Position numbers and translations under genes: made by a program. DNA of 64,000 nt from Lytechinus variegatus (Eukaryota > Echinodermata > Echinoidea > Temnopleuroida > Toxopneustidae): contig NC_054741.1 of the NCBI RefSeq assembly GCF_018143015.1, forward strand, positions 65,818,697 through 65,882,696, given 5' to 3'. The notes below the pieces were generated by a model. That model was not told where the DNA came from. It was given only the letters and a program-made list of their open reading frames with translations, and made no database searches. This document shows, piece by piece, positions 31,601-38,770 of this stretch. Position 1 is the stretch's first letter. The number at the start of each line of letters is the position of its first letter.

Positions 31601-34535
31601 ATACCTTTGGAGCGTCAGCATCAACACTTTGTAAGTAAATTGTGACCTGCCTGTTCAAAGGGGAAGTTGAACCTGAGGAAAAAATACTTTAAAAAAGAAT
31701 ATATAAGAAAAAGTAATTATAGAAATTTGGCAATGTTTGAAGAAAAGATTTGAAAAAAAATCATCGTCATGTGCAAACAGTTTTATAGCGTGAATTTCAA
31801 AAAAAAATTAATGGAATGCATTTTTTTAGAATTTGAAAGGGTTTTTATTGTAACTGCAGTATATTATATCACCATACAAATCATTACACAGCCGCTTCCG
31901 AAAGAAAAAGAAATTAGTCATCAGGAACCAATATTTGTTACATAATAATGTTGGGCAGCTGCTGGTATTATGGCGTCACATGTGAAAATCAATAATTATA
32001 ATAACTTTCTTAATCCTTAATAGATTTTCCTCAAAAAATTACAAGTGATAGTAATATTTCTCATGGTATTTTACAACAAAACTTGAAAATTTGATCAAAA
32101 TCGGATGCAAAATAAGAAAGATATGACACTGATTTTTTTTTTTACAAATAGGTTCTCTGCACAATAATCATTGGTGTGCAAATGAAAAAGTAGATAATGT
32201 CCCTCACTCAGCATTTCTCTTTGTTTTTATGTTTTGAATTATAGAATATTCATTTTTTGTCTCACCTGCATAGCAGAGTGAGACTACAGTGCGTATCAAA
32301 AAAAGTTTACACTTTGAAAAATCCTGTAAAATTACACATTTCTAATATTCTGAAGATTTTTCCACATTTTAACATTAGTACAGATCCATTAAAGCAAATG
32401 ACGATATAACTGTCGAAAAATATTTCCGCTTGAGTGAGCACCACTTACTTTTGAAAAGTTAGTGAAAATTGATTTGCGCAGAGCTTTGAAATAATTATGC
32501 GAATAAAAGTAAAACTTAAACATGAAGAAAAAGTGGAATTCAGCTACTGAAATTGATTTAAAGATATCTTTTCGCCTTTTTTACTTGTTTCCTTGCCCAC
32601 AAACACTTCAAAGTGTGCATTGCGCCACTCCCCCACACACCGAGGCCATCGTGACGATATTTGCTTTACACTGAGCTGTGATTTACATGGAATGGCTTAG
32701 GCTTTATTTCATTTTGTTAATCAGTATCTAGCTTGGAAAATGTGTGGAGAAACAAGTATTAAATGAAAAATGAAACGTAAACCCACTTTAAATGATAAAA
32801 ACTTCGTGAAAAATGCTGGAGATGTCTGATATAAACTTTTGTTCAGATTCAGTTATGTCTTCAGATCCAGCTTGCACAAAAATGGTAAAGGTTGTGCTAA
32901 CTAAGTGTTGAAATTTCAATTTGGGTGGCAAAATTGTTACAGAATGCTTGAATGAGTCCGTTTTATTTCAATTGACTAAAAGTGCAAGGGAAATGTATGA
33001 GAAATGTTTCGCAGGGCAAGTTTGATTTCGCCCTTCCCCCTTGACACAGCGTGAAAATGAGCATTTCTTCGCAAACAGATTTCTGCGAGCTTTACAAAAA
33101 TGGACAGCGCTCACTCAAGTGTAACATTCTGACAAAACTTTTACTTTCATTGGATAGATAAGACCCAAACCCAAAATTATATCTGAAAAATTTACCCACA
33201 TGTCGTATGTTTTTTCATTCCCAGGGCTTTTTCAAAGTGTAAACTTTTTTTGATACGCACTGTATGGGCGCCGCTTTTCCGACTGCGGCGGCATCAACAC
33301 CAAGGTTAAGATTAGGAAGTGACAGTATAACTTAGATAGTATATGAACCCAGTTCATGAGACTTGGCCATAAGGTTAATCAAGTAATATTAAACACACTG
33401 CCTGAGTTTTGGGTCACATGACCAAGGTCAACGGTTATTTAGGGTCAATGAACTTAGACCAAGTTGGGGAATCAACATCAAAATCTTAACCTACGATTAA
33501 GATTTTGTAATGTCATAACTTAAAAAAATAAATGAACCTAGTTCATGAAACTTTGACATAAGATTAATCAAGTATTATTGTCAATGAATGTAGTATTGTA
33601 TCATTATATGAATGATATTTCTTGTGAATAATTATTTTATAGCAGTTTTCAAAGTCAGCACTGCTTCTATATTGAATTGCGTGATGCAGGTGAGACTGCC
33701 AGAGGCGCTCCACTTATAACAGTTTTGACAAAGACCCTGTCAGTTGAATCATAAAATGTTTAAAACAGTGGTATTTCCATATTCATTGATAAATAAAACT
33801 TTCTTTCACATGACAATTAGGAGAAAATTAAAATATTTAATATTCAACATAATAAAATACAAAAGAAATAGTGGGTGATGTCATTAGTCTCTCCATTTAC
33901 GTGCTGACGAGGATGTGCACGTTACTGTTATTGGAAATTAAGCTAAAGTTACTTCCTAATTTTCACATCCTATTTTGATGAAATTGTTAGTGTTATGCTT
34001 GTTTGAATTTTCTCTTTTTACTACTCAAATCAACATTTTTGTTTGGGGTGGACTTGTCTTTTAACCTCGAGAAAATAAATGTTACTTGCACTCAAAACTC
34101 AGAAAAAATATAAAGAAATGGGAGCAATTTGTAAGCTAAAAATAGCCGCAGGTTGTGTCTGTATAATTGTTGGAGCCTTTTTATTTAGGATAAACATGAT
34201 AAATGAGCAGTTTCACTGAAACCGGAAAGCAACTTTTTGCTGTTTTTTTGCGGGGGGGGGGGGTGACCACATGCCTTCGACTTTGCGTTTGATGATTACA
34301 TTTTTTTTCAAATTGATTTTCTTTTTTCTTTTTTTTTTGTATTTTAGATGCTGCAGATGGGTGCAGTGTTGACTGGGGTTATGCAGAGTTGGAGGCTACT
34401 TATTCTTACGTCGTTGAATTGAGGGATAAAGGGAGATATGGTTTCCTGCTCCCCGAGAATCAGATCCTACCGACTGGAGAGGAGACTTATGCAGGAATCA
34501 AGGCCCTCCTAAACAACATAAAGAATAACTCTTAA
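7551..34535 (+). CDS. Complete M14A zinc carboxypeptidase (CPA-like preproenzyme), paralogue 2
   Basis: Ten exons (7551-7615, 13711-13792, 15312-15512, 19208-19306, 19705-19812, 21968-22063, 25873-25963, 27920-28131, 31546-31630, 34348-34535) join to 1227 bases, 408 residues. The expected product is a secreted exopeptidase that trims C-terminal residues of food peptides. Layout: signal peptide 1-15 ([15 protein letters not shown]), prosegment about 16-108, catalytic domain from about 109. Zinc ligands are His169, Glu172 (GGIHAREW) and His295 (DFHSYSQLW). Others seen are Arg222 (DRMWRKTR, Arg127), Asn239-Arg240 (Asn144-Arg145), Tyr347 (Tyr248) and Glu370 (Glu270). The pocket residue equivalent to 255 is Val354, so hydrophobic C-termini are expected. 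Cys233/Cys258 fit the family disulphide. No Arg or Lys sits at the usual activation junction. Length is normal for the family and no disabling change was found. Confidence 0.96.
8370..8441 (+). repeat. Possible decayed tRNA-derived repeat
   Basis: 'gtggtcatgtagttagaaaa' resembles a worn tRNA D-arm/A box, followed by 'ttagactcgtaatcgttagg' and 'gagagttagaatcgcc', which resemble an anticodon arm (CGT) and a T-arm/B box. Several stem pairs are broken, so it is not a functional tRNA gene. It lies in intron 1 of carboxypeptidase 2. Confidence 0.35.
8625..8777. repeat. Near-perfect long hairpin with nested palindromes
   Basis: The outer arms 8627-8646 (acctagcctcttgtcgaggc) and 8756-8775 are exact reverse complements. 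The second arms 8657-8679 and 8732-8754 pair apart from about one base. The centre has further palindromes (attcgcaaagcgaat; gctcgctgcgctcgc). The whole 150-bp unit can fold into one stem with short interior loops. It lies in intron 1 and may be a foldback MITE. Confidence 0.8.
9850..11459 (-). mobile_element. 3' part of a non-LTR retrotransposon (reverse transcriptase remnant)
   Basis: Read on the minus strand, 11421-11176 encodes [20 protein letters not shown] followed by [18 protein letters not shown]. These are the RT palm motifs, including the FADD catalytic box, of CR1/jockey-like LINEs. After an interruption by the element 10517-11116, the frame continues near 10050-9890 with [19 protein letters not shown] and [19 protein letters not shown], the usual C-terminal tail of these proteins. 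The 5' side ends abruptly at 11459 where another element begins. Stops and frameshifts make it inactive. It lies in intron 1 of carboxypeptidase 2, opposite to the gene. Confidence 0.85.
10517..11116. mobile_element. hAT-like MITE (CCCGGGGGG ends) inserted in the LINE
   Basis: 600 bp flanked by an 8-bp direct repeat TACAGAGT (10509-10516 and 11117-11124). Ends are cccggggggg...gcagtcaaatgtattactgt and atatatttgactgccccccc-ggg, an inverted pair that includes 'tgtacacacgc'. It splits the LINE reading frame, so it is younger than the LINE. No transposase; the small open frames inside are artefacts of the repeat. Confidence 0.8.
11460..13459. mobile_element. Possible 2-kb TIR element with TAAAGCCC..TTTCAC ends
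   Basis: The left end taaagcccttttcaca (11460) and right end gtgaaaggggctttta (13444-13459) are inverted copies. Both are followed inward by related 'gcgacc/cgatc' rich sequence. The interior carries a poly-G tract (11787), a stretch of 'gctcgcgcttcgcgctc' boxes (12350-12810) and no intact gene. It truncates the LINE at its left edge. Confidence 0.5.
12350..12810. repeat. Spaced GCTCGCGCTTCGCGCTC boxes, intron 1
   Basis: Self-complementary 'gctcgcgcttcgcgctc' boxes, usually preceded by 'aaattttcag', recur about every 90 bases (near 12360, 12590, 12685 and 12785). The AT-rich spacers differ. Further arrays occur at 22380, 23100, 28760, 38040 and 47390. Confidence 0.75.
13711..13792 (+). CDS. 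Carboxypeptidase 2 exon 2, prosegment start
   Basis: Acceptor ttattctctcag|, donor aag|gtgatt. Completes Gly22 and encodes [10 protein letters not shown]...LAETLDEK, the first strand and helix of the activation segment. Phase 2 in, phase 0 out. Confidence 0.88.
14928..15014. repeat. Three exact tandem copies of a 29-bp unit
   Basis: Unit 'gtgttagtgactaggg' plus 'gtatcaacgtacg' repeated three times without a change, in intron 2. Exact identity means a recent duplication. No function is evident. Confidence 0.95.
15312..15512 (+). CDS. Carboxypeptidase 2 exon 3, prosegment to mature junction
   Basis: 67 codons, phase 0 at both ends. Encodes the rest of the activation domain (YDFWTH...[11 protein letters not shown]...[17 protein letters not shown]) and the start of the mature enzyme (YETYHSYDE). 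The only basic residue before the mature start is Lys94, inside the connecting helix; the Arg normally cut by trypsin at the junction is absent. Confidence 0.92.
15697..17312. mobile_element. hAT-like non-autonomous element with exact 8-bp TSD
   Basis: 1616 bp between two copies of TCATTGAG (15689-15696, 17313-17320). Ends cagtggcgtaga and tctacgcccctg form a TIR, followed inside by G-rich/C-rich runs (acctgggggggatgat; cccccatccccccc). The interior contains a TA microsatellite (about 15763-15821) and no transposase, so it depends on an outside enzyme. It lies in intron 3. Confidence 0.88.
17509..18426. mobile_element. Tc1/mariner-like non-autonomous element, copy 2
   Basis: The left end cagcgtatcattaaaaaag is followed by tttacactttgaaaaagtcc; the right end is cgtacgcactg. 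It is the reverse orientation of the better preserved copy at 32287-33262 and lines up with it along its whole length. The frame at 18186-18530 is repeat-derived, since a diverged version occurs in copy 1. It lies in intron 3. Confidence 0.75.
18565..19179. mobile_element. Foldback MITE, TTAAAGGTCAAGTCCACC family, copy 1
   Basis: The ends ttaaaggtcaagtccacct and ggtggacttgtcctttaa pair. The arms continue through the 'aaaatcggatgtaaaataag' core and 'acatccaaatgagagagt' for over 200 bases, with a short unpaired centre near 18850. TTAA is present at both ends. It ends 28 bases before exon 4, so it abuts the branch-point zone of that intron. Confidence 0.85.
19208..19306 (+). CDS. Carboxypeptidase 2 exon 4
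   Basis: 33 codons, phase 0 to 0. Encodes [20 protein letters not shown]...[10 protein letters not shown], the first helix and strands of the catalytic domain. Acceptor gaatgtcag|, donor aag|gtaatt. Confidence 0.93.
19555..19627. repeat. TA/TG microsatellite close to exon 5
   Basis: Alternating ta/tg repeat within the 398-base intron 4, ending about 80 bases before the exon 5 acceptor. The associated open frame is low-complexity and not coding. Confidence 0.9.
19705..19812 (+). CDS. Carboxypeptidase 2 exon 5, HxxE zinc site
   Basis: 36 codons, phase 0 to 0. Encodes ...[20 protein letters not shown]... with zinc ligands His169 and Glu172, the defining M14 motif. Acceptor tctttttcag|, donor cag|gttggt. 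Confidence 0.95.
20473..20724. mobile_element. CACTGTTA-ended MITE, copy 1
   Basis: Starts cactgttaaaaaaaac and ends tttctaacagtg. It shares 'ttccataca-ccaaatacca', 'atttcctgt' and 'ctcgagactctgctgcagga' with the copy at 28856-29135, also in this gene. About 250 bp, no coding content, intron 5. Confidence 0.8.
21968..22063 (+). CDS. Carboxypeptidase 2 exon 6
   Basis: 32 codons, phase 0 to 0. Encodes [20 protein letters not shown] then [12 protein letters not shown], the strand and 'P..N.DG' turn conserved in M14. Acceptor aactctgcag|, donor aat|gtaagc. Confidence 0.94.
22146..24765. mobile_element. Composite of hAT-like elements with inverted GCGC box arrays, intron 6
   Basis: The left end cagaggcgtcgatccggggg begins a piece matching, in reverse, the element at 47235-48072 (shared 'caatcgccccaccaatgaaa'). 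It carries 'gctcgcgcttcgcgctcgca' type boxes to about 22840. At 22912 a second end (caggagcggatcaagcttt) with a G run starts, after which the boxes appear inverted (gagcgcgaagcgcgagc) to about 24420. A C-rich right end (cccccgatccacgccttta) stops near 24765. Boundaries of the individual elements are not certain. Confidence 0.55.
23961..24195 (-). mobile_element. tRNA-derived SINE
   Basis: Read on the minus strand from 24195, the head contains an A box (tggctcagtggtagagc, 24188-24172) and a B box (gggttcgatcc, 24147-24137), a tRNA-like pol III promoter. A non-tRNA body follows and a tail of (att)n repeats at 23961-23972. The anticodon stem does not pair, so it is not a tRNA gene. It interrupts the array of GCGC boxes in intron 6. 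Confidence 0.8.
25227..25690. mobile_element. Mobile 15-bp minisatellite with inverted ends and 8-bp TSD
   Basis: About 30 units of a 15-bp repeat (atggcagaggtaaaa). The first four (25235-25290) run in one orientation and about 26 (25291-25688) in the opposite one, so the array can fold back. Outer ends ggctcggtgtaaaaatggc and gccatttttacccggcacc are imperfect inverted repeats. Both are flanked by GTTACCTG (25219-25226 and 25691-25698). Because the unit is five codons, both strands look open; the repetitive peptides are artefacts. It ends about 180 bases before exon 7. Confidence 0.85.
25873..25963 (+). CDS. Carboxypeptidase 2 exon 7
   Basis: Phase 0 in, phase 1 out, 91 bases. Encodes [20 protein letters not shown] then [10 protein letters not shown], with Arg127 and Asn144-Arg145 equivalents and the first Cys of the family disulphide. 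Acceptor tatgtgcag|, donor g|gtaaag. Confidence 0.95.
25999..27919. other. Intron 7: G-rich repeat end and foldback element
   Basis: A poly-G tract with inverted C tract (26000-26032) marks a decayed element end shortly after the donor. A foldback element occupies 27297-27740. Between them is AT-rich sequence with a fragment of the GCGC-box repeat (26520-26640). No gene is seen. Confidence 0.5.
27297..27740. mobile_element. Foldback MITE, TTAAGGGGAAGTTCACC family
   Basis: The left end ttaaggggaagttcaccttg and right end gagggtgaacttcgtg pair. Inner arms 'gatccatcagagatttaaaa' and 'cgtaatctttaatggatttt' also pair. Partial copies lie at 31660-32085 and near 20920-21070. No coding content. Confidence 0.65.
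27920..28131 (+). CDS. Carboxypeptidase 2 exon 8, third zinc ligand
   Basis: Phase 1 in, phase 0 out. Encodes [20 protein letters not shown], then [20 protein letters not shown] with zinc ligand His295, ending ENHATQ. Acceptor tttgtgcag|, donor cag|gtaaac. Confidence 0.95.
28408..29520. repeat. hAT-like left end followed by GCGC-box array, intron 8
   Basis: Begins caggggcggatccagcctttg, related to 22912, then 'cgaagcgcgagct' type boxes at about 28768, 29150, 29225 and 29480. The CACTGTTA MITE 28856-29135 has inserted between boxes. No right terminal repeat was found, so the element is probably truncated. Confidence 0.5.
28856..29135. mobile_element. CACTGTTA-ended MITE, copy 2
   Basis: Starts cactgttaaaaaacccg and ends ttttgctaacagtg. 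The interior matches the copy at 20473-20724, with an extra 'tttcatttaagg' block. Its position inside a box array shows it is the younger insertion. Confidence 0.8.
30926..31088. mobile_element. Small foldback element with GGGGGCGTTTCAT ends
   Basis: Left tgggggcgtttcatcaatat and right tttcatgaaacgccccccc pair, with inner arms built from 'gacaagttgtcagatctgac' / 'cggataaaacgtctgacaag'. Related fragments occur near 40135-40195 and 46340-46395. Remaining intron 8 sequence (29520-31545) shows no other feature. Confidence 0.65.
31546..31630 (+). CDS. Carboxypeptidase 2 exon 9
   Basis: 28 codons ([20 protein letters not shown] then FGASASTL) plus the first base of the Tyr347 codon. The 85-base length and phases equal those of the paralogue exon at 1962-2046. 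Acceptor ctgttcag|, donor t|gtaagt. Confidence 0.94.
31660..32085. repeat. Truncated copy of the TTAAGGGGAAGTTCACC foldback family
   Basis: Starts aaaggggaagttgaacctga and keeps the central 'ggcgtcacatgtgaa' and 'cttaatagattttcctc' blocks. It loses its right end where the next foldback family begins near 32086. Junction of two repeats in intron 9. Confidence 0.5.
32260..33695. mobile_element. Middle element of the nest, TCTCACCTGCA ends
   Basis: The perfect 11-bp inverted ends tctcacctgca (32260-32270) and tgcaggtgaga (33685-33695) enclose 'gagtgagacta | tgggcgccgc', and the widespread 'gagttttgggtcacatgacc' repeat. It is itself split by the element 32287-33262. A fragment of the same family (gagcggcgtcgtcaacactg) lies near 21320. 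Confidence 0.75.
32287..33262. mobile_element. Innermost Tc1/mariner-like element, copy 3 (best preserved)
   Basis: 976 bp with long inverted ends (cagtgcgtatcaaaaaaagt, then ttacactttgaaaa, mirrored at the right), flanked by TA on both sides. Removing it restores 'gagactatgggcgccgc' of the middle element. Orientation is opposite to copies 1 and 2. No transposase frame, so non-autonomous. Confidence 0.85.
34348..34535 (+). CDS. Carboxypeptidase 2 exon 10, last exon
   Basis: The acceptor tgtattttag| completes Tyr347. The exon encodes [11 protein letters not shown] with Val354 at pocket position 255, then [18 protein letters not shown] with catalytic Glu370, and ends NNIKNNS before taa at 34533-34535. 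Confidence 0.95.
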
Positions 34536-34836
34536 TCCGTTGACTACTGGATTCTGTATAGACCATAGAGTTTGTACAGAACCACCTAGTTCCAGTAGGT
34601 AATGGGTTAATTAGAATCCAACCCCTACTTCTGGATGTTGCATCTCTTAAATACAGAAATAAGAATTGTCAATAGTTTTAAATTAAAAAAAATATAATTT
34701 AGTTCTTTGTTCGTTCAATACTAGTAATTTAACTATAATTATCACCATTGAATTTTCCACTAAGAGAATTATAACCAGACGTGACATCCATATCTTCAGT
34801 ATCACTTTAAATATATTATTATTACTGATTTAAGTG

Positions 34837-34988
<152 letters not shown>

Positions 34989-35197
34989 TCTATATTATTA
35001 TCTATTTCACGACCGATCAAGTAAATCCCTCTAAAGTTAAAAACAACAAGAAAGAGGGAGTCTATCGCATTCGATGAACGATTCAAGAAATGTAATAAAA
35101 ACAGCCTCTGCAACACTTGATTACTTGATTGAGATTTTGTTTTGTTCTGCTGGTGGTTCATAAATATTTAATTTAAGTGTGTCTGATGGATCGTTGC

Positions 35198-35203
35198 AAT
35201 AAA
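35198..35203 (+). terminator. Candidate poly(A) signal AATAAA for carboxypeptidase 2
   Basis: The first canonical hexamer after the stop codon (gcAATAAAtctg), 660 bases downstream and beyond the TA repeat. If used, the 3' UTR would contain the microsatellite; a variant signal nearer the stop (around 34655-34700) is an alternative. Confidence 0.3.
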
Positions 35204-36163
35204 TCTGAATTGTTAGATTTCATTAAAATCGGAAGGAATAAGGCCATATGTTTTGAACTCGCCCCATTTGTGTAAGGTCACCCAAGTCTAACGATAACGG
35301 TCATAATTTTGAAGAAAAAAATACTTTCTGAAAGGAAATTTAATAAGGATTCCAAATGTGGCAATAAAAATTAGGTATAGGATATACTGCTCATATTTTA
35401 TGAGTGGAATAATATTTGGGACACTCATTAGCTATATACCTGACGTCTATAGGCCTATTTATTTTCTCATTTTTGCCCATACCATGAATTAGTTATCAAA
35501 TTTGTATTGCTCACGAAATCCCATTTTCGAATGATATATAATAGGGGATTCAATAGTTTAATCAAGGTAAGTTTGATATGCGAATTTATGTTAATTTCAA
35601 ACATCGAAAAGCGAGATTTTTAACAGTTGTTACCTTAAATTTCCAATGAACTGTAATAGCTGATGATTGTATAATTGTATTTAGCTGTAAAATGAGACCA
35701 AAATCAAACGCTAGCCCCTTCAAAACCAAAGTAAGGCACGTTTAAAACTAGTAATACAACAATCCCATAGAGTCGCAAGGAATGTGTACTGCACTACCCA
35801 TCAACTAACCGTGTTTTATTCATTTTATTCAGCAAAGTGACACAAATCAATATGCATATACCATGTATACGCTAATACTATTAAGCCTAAATATAGCTTG
35901 TACTCGGCTTCCACATGACACCAAATTCATAATAAATTGAAAAGCGTAACAACGCTACTTTTTGTGGGGCGAGTTCAAGACGGATGTCCATAAAAAAAAG
36001 ATATGGTATTTTAGAGTTTCGCGTTATTGCGGTCAAACAATGTTACATATGCAATGAGCAAGCAGGTAATATCATATCCCCACTTATTTTTTAATTATTT
36101 TAATAAAGGAATATGTCTGGTTTTGGCGGGTTGGGTATCAAAACTTCAACCTCGCACCTCCAA

Positions 36164-36295
36164 GGGCCCTTAACACAAAGCTAAGCAATGATCGTAGAAA
36201 AATATTCTACGATTGATTACATTAACTACAATGTATAATAAATCGTAAAAATCAAGCGTAATATCAATGGCTAACCTTTGTGTTACGGGACCCAG
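36164..36295. mobile_element. Diverged copy of the CTCCGTAACACAAAG foldback element
   Basis: Left gggcccttaacacaaagcta, right ctaacctttgtgttacggga, with inner arms 'gatcgtagaaa/tattctacgatt'. Same family as the dimer at 4199-4517, here as a single unit. Confidence 0.65.
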
Positions 36296-36377
36296 GTCGG
36301 AATTAAAGAAAAACTACGTATCTTCTCCACAAGTCATTACAAATAGTCCTTAACAGATCCCTTTTCAAGTCAATATA

Positions 36378-37108
36378 AACCCCTCAAAAAAAGTTTTGCA
36401 ACTCAGTTTTGGGGGATGATATCTTTTTAGTTTATGAAGTATAAAAGATGAAACTGGTATTATTGAAAAGCTGAATTACTCCTCTTTACAACGACATGCC
36501 ATTTGCTTTGATTATGTAATCATGGAATATGCAACCACCCTGAACATTGAGAAAAGTCAGAAGTGAAATGTTGCAAAATGCATTGATTTCTAACAAGAGT
36601 CTCCATTTCTTAAGAATTTCCACCATGCAGGTGACAGTGAATGCACTCGGTTTATTCTCGAAACAATTGGAAATTCGCTATTGGAAACGACGCACTTTGC
36701 AATATTTCATTTCTAACATTGCTGTGTATTATCATGTGTGTGTATTTCAAGATGACACTAGCATTACAAATGACACATGATTGTAAAGAAGAATAATCAT
36801 GCTTTCTAAAGAAATCACTTTTACACATGATGATGGCACATTAAGAAATCTATTAGCACTCAAACTTGCAGTTTGAGTCGCAGAACTCAAACATGACATG
36901 GCAACAAATTTTGCAACATTTCATATTTTACATTGATGCATATTTATAATGTCTGTGTATTTCATGATAGCACCAGCATTACAAATGAGACATGATCGTA
37001 AAGAGGAATAATCATACTTTCCAATCCTACCACTTTTACATATGATGATGGCACACTAAGAAATTTATTAGCACTCAAACTTGAGTTGCAGAACTTTTTT
37101 GAGGGGTT
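36378..37108. mobile_element. Tc1/mariner-like MITE with AACCCCTCAAAAA ends
   Basis: About 29-bp terminal inverted repeats (aacccctcaaaaaaagtttt / agttgcagaactttttt-gaggggtt), flanked by TA on each side. The interior has two repeated blocks (e.g. 'agcattacaaatga', 'gatgatggcacac/a', 'agcactcaaacttg'), an internal duplication. The 77-codon frame at 36547 is not recognised and spans repeats. 731 bp, non-autonomous. Confidence 0.8.
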
Positions 37109-37449
37109 TATTAAAAAGTAAAGCATTTGATCTCGTTCAGCATAAAAAACGGGTGCCTTTTTTTCTTCTTCATCTTCCTTCCTTCCCTCCTTCCTTCGAG
37201 TTGACCTACTTCCCCACCATTATCATCATTGTTATTATAATCACTTTCTTTACTAATGTCAATTTCCATATCCAAAAACTCTTATCAACAGCTGTCATTT
37301 ATATATATAAAAAATTGATATCACAATACCGGTAAAAGCCGTAGACTTACTGAACTATGTAACTGTTGTGAGCGTAAAATTATTATTTTTTTATTTTACA
37401 ACCTGAAAATTTGACATTTTCAACACTTTAGTTTTTGGCAATCATGAAC

Positions 37450-38003
37450 ATGATTTAGACAGGCTAAAATTTCCTTAACCCCGTACTATTGGTGGGGCTA
37501 AATGGCAATTTAGCCCCACCTATAGTACGGGGTTAAGCTTAGCCCACTTTCGTTTTACACAGCGTTTTTGCAAAGTGGGCTAACCCCACCTATAGTACGG
37601 GATTATTTGGCCCTGCAAAAAAGCAGGGTTATCCCACCAATTGCGGTGCTAAGAGCAATAGTACGGGGTTAAGATCGCATGTGTAAAACGAAAGTGGGCT
37701 AAGCTTAACCCCTTACTATAGGTGGGGCTATATGGCAATTTGGCCCCACCTATAGTACGGGGTTAAGGAAATTGTAGCGTGTGTAAAAAGTGTACGAGTG
37801 AAGCACTTGTACTACGAATGATCGAAAAAAACCGCTAGTCCGGGGTTAGTGAGTTTCGTGTGTAAAAAGCAAGCATTCCTTATCCGGGGTTAGCAATAAC
37901 AATTTGGCATGTGTGAAAAGGAAAAAAAATAGTACGGGGTTAAGGATAGTACGGGGTTAGCGATAGTCCGGGGTTAAGAAAATCCTGTGTAAAAAGGGCA
38001 TTA
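37450..38003. repeat. Cluster of inverted AGTACGGGGTTA motifs
   Basis: The word 'agtacggggtta' or its complement 'taaccccgtact', with one-base variants, occurs about eleven times in 530 bases in both orientations. Many are coupled to 'ggtggggct' / 'agccccacc' and to 'gtgtaaaa(a)' words. Adjacent pairs form strong hairpins, such as 37477-37535. The outer ends (acaggctaaaatttccttaa / ttaagaaaatcctgtgtaaa) are roughly inverted, suggesting one foldback transposon built from repeated sub-units. Confidence 0.75.
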
Positions 38004-38039
38004 AATCGGACATTCCATGCATTTTTTAAATCATGATAA

Positions 38040-38770
38040 GAAAGGATATCACTGAATGATGTGAGCGCAAAGCTCGAGCTGATAATTTTGACTTGAAAAC
38101 TTAATATTTTTTTTATGTGTTAACATTTCAACAAACCCAGTTCCTGCATCTGTAATTGAACAAGCTTGGTATCTCAATAAACATTAATGCGAGCGCGAAG
38201 CGCTAGCTGAAAATTCTGAAATATTTGACTTGAAAACTAAACGTTTAAACATGTTTTTACATTAAAAAAATTCAGTTTATGCATCTGTAATTGAACAAGC
38301 TGTGTATCGCAATAAACATAATGCGAACGCGTAGCGCGAGCTTAAATTTTGATTTACTGACCCAAAAGGGAACAATTTAAGCACTGTCCAACATGAAAGA
38401 AAATACTTTGACTTGAAAACTTAACATTTTCACACGTTTTTCTATGAAGAACAAATTTAGATTCTGCATATGTAAGTGAACAAGCTGTGTATCTCAATGT
38501 GCAAGTGCAAAGGGCGAGCTGAAAGTTTTGGTATACATGTAGTACTTCCCCGAAAGGGTAATTTTCATGTGAGCGCGCTGTTTTTTTATTTAGACTTTAA
38601 ACCGGGACATTTTTATTACTGTCGGTACAGCTGCGATCTGAGAAGTTTTAACTTGAAAACTTAACATTTTCAAACTTTTTTTTTATAAAGAATAAACTCA
38701 GATTTGCATATTAATTTTAACACTCTGTGTATCTTAATGCGAGCGCGAAGCTCAAGCGGAAAATTTTGAG
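38040..38770. repeat. Spaced GAGCGCGAAGCGCGAGC boxes, intergenic
   Basis: Boxes at about 38060, 38190, 38322, 38505 and 38740, each followed by 'tgaaaattt' like sequence. The spacers contain a semi-regular block (cttgaaaacttaacattttc, then a 'gtgtatctcaataaacat' like part), so here the period is about 130 bases and the copies are clearly tandem duplicates. Confidence 0.75.

Larger units (their letters stand above)
32086..34064. mobile_element. Outer foldback MITE of a three-level nest
   Basis: The left part (aaaatcggatgcaaaataag..., from 32098) and right part (…ggggtggacttgtcttttaa at 34064) belong to the TTAAAGGTCAAGTCCACC family, whose intact copies are about 600 bp. Here the centre is interrupted at 32260 by the element 32260-33695. 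The left terminal bases are missing. It is the oldest layer of the nest. Confidence 0.75.
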
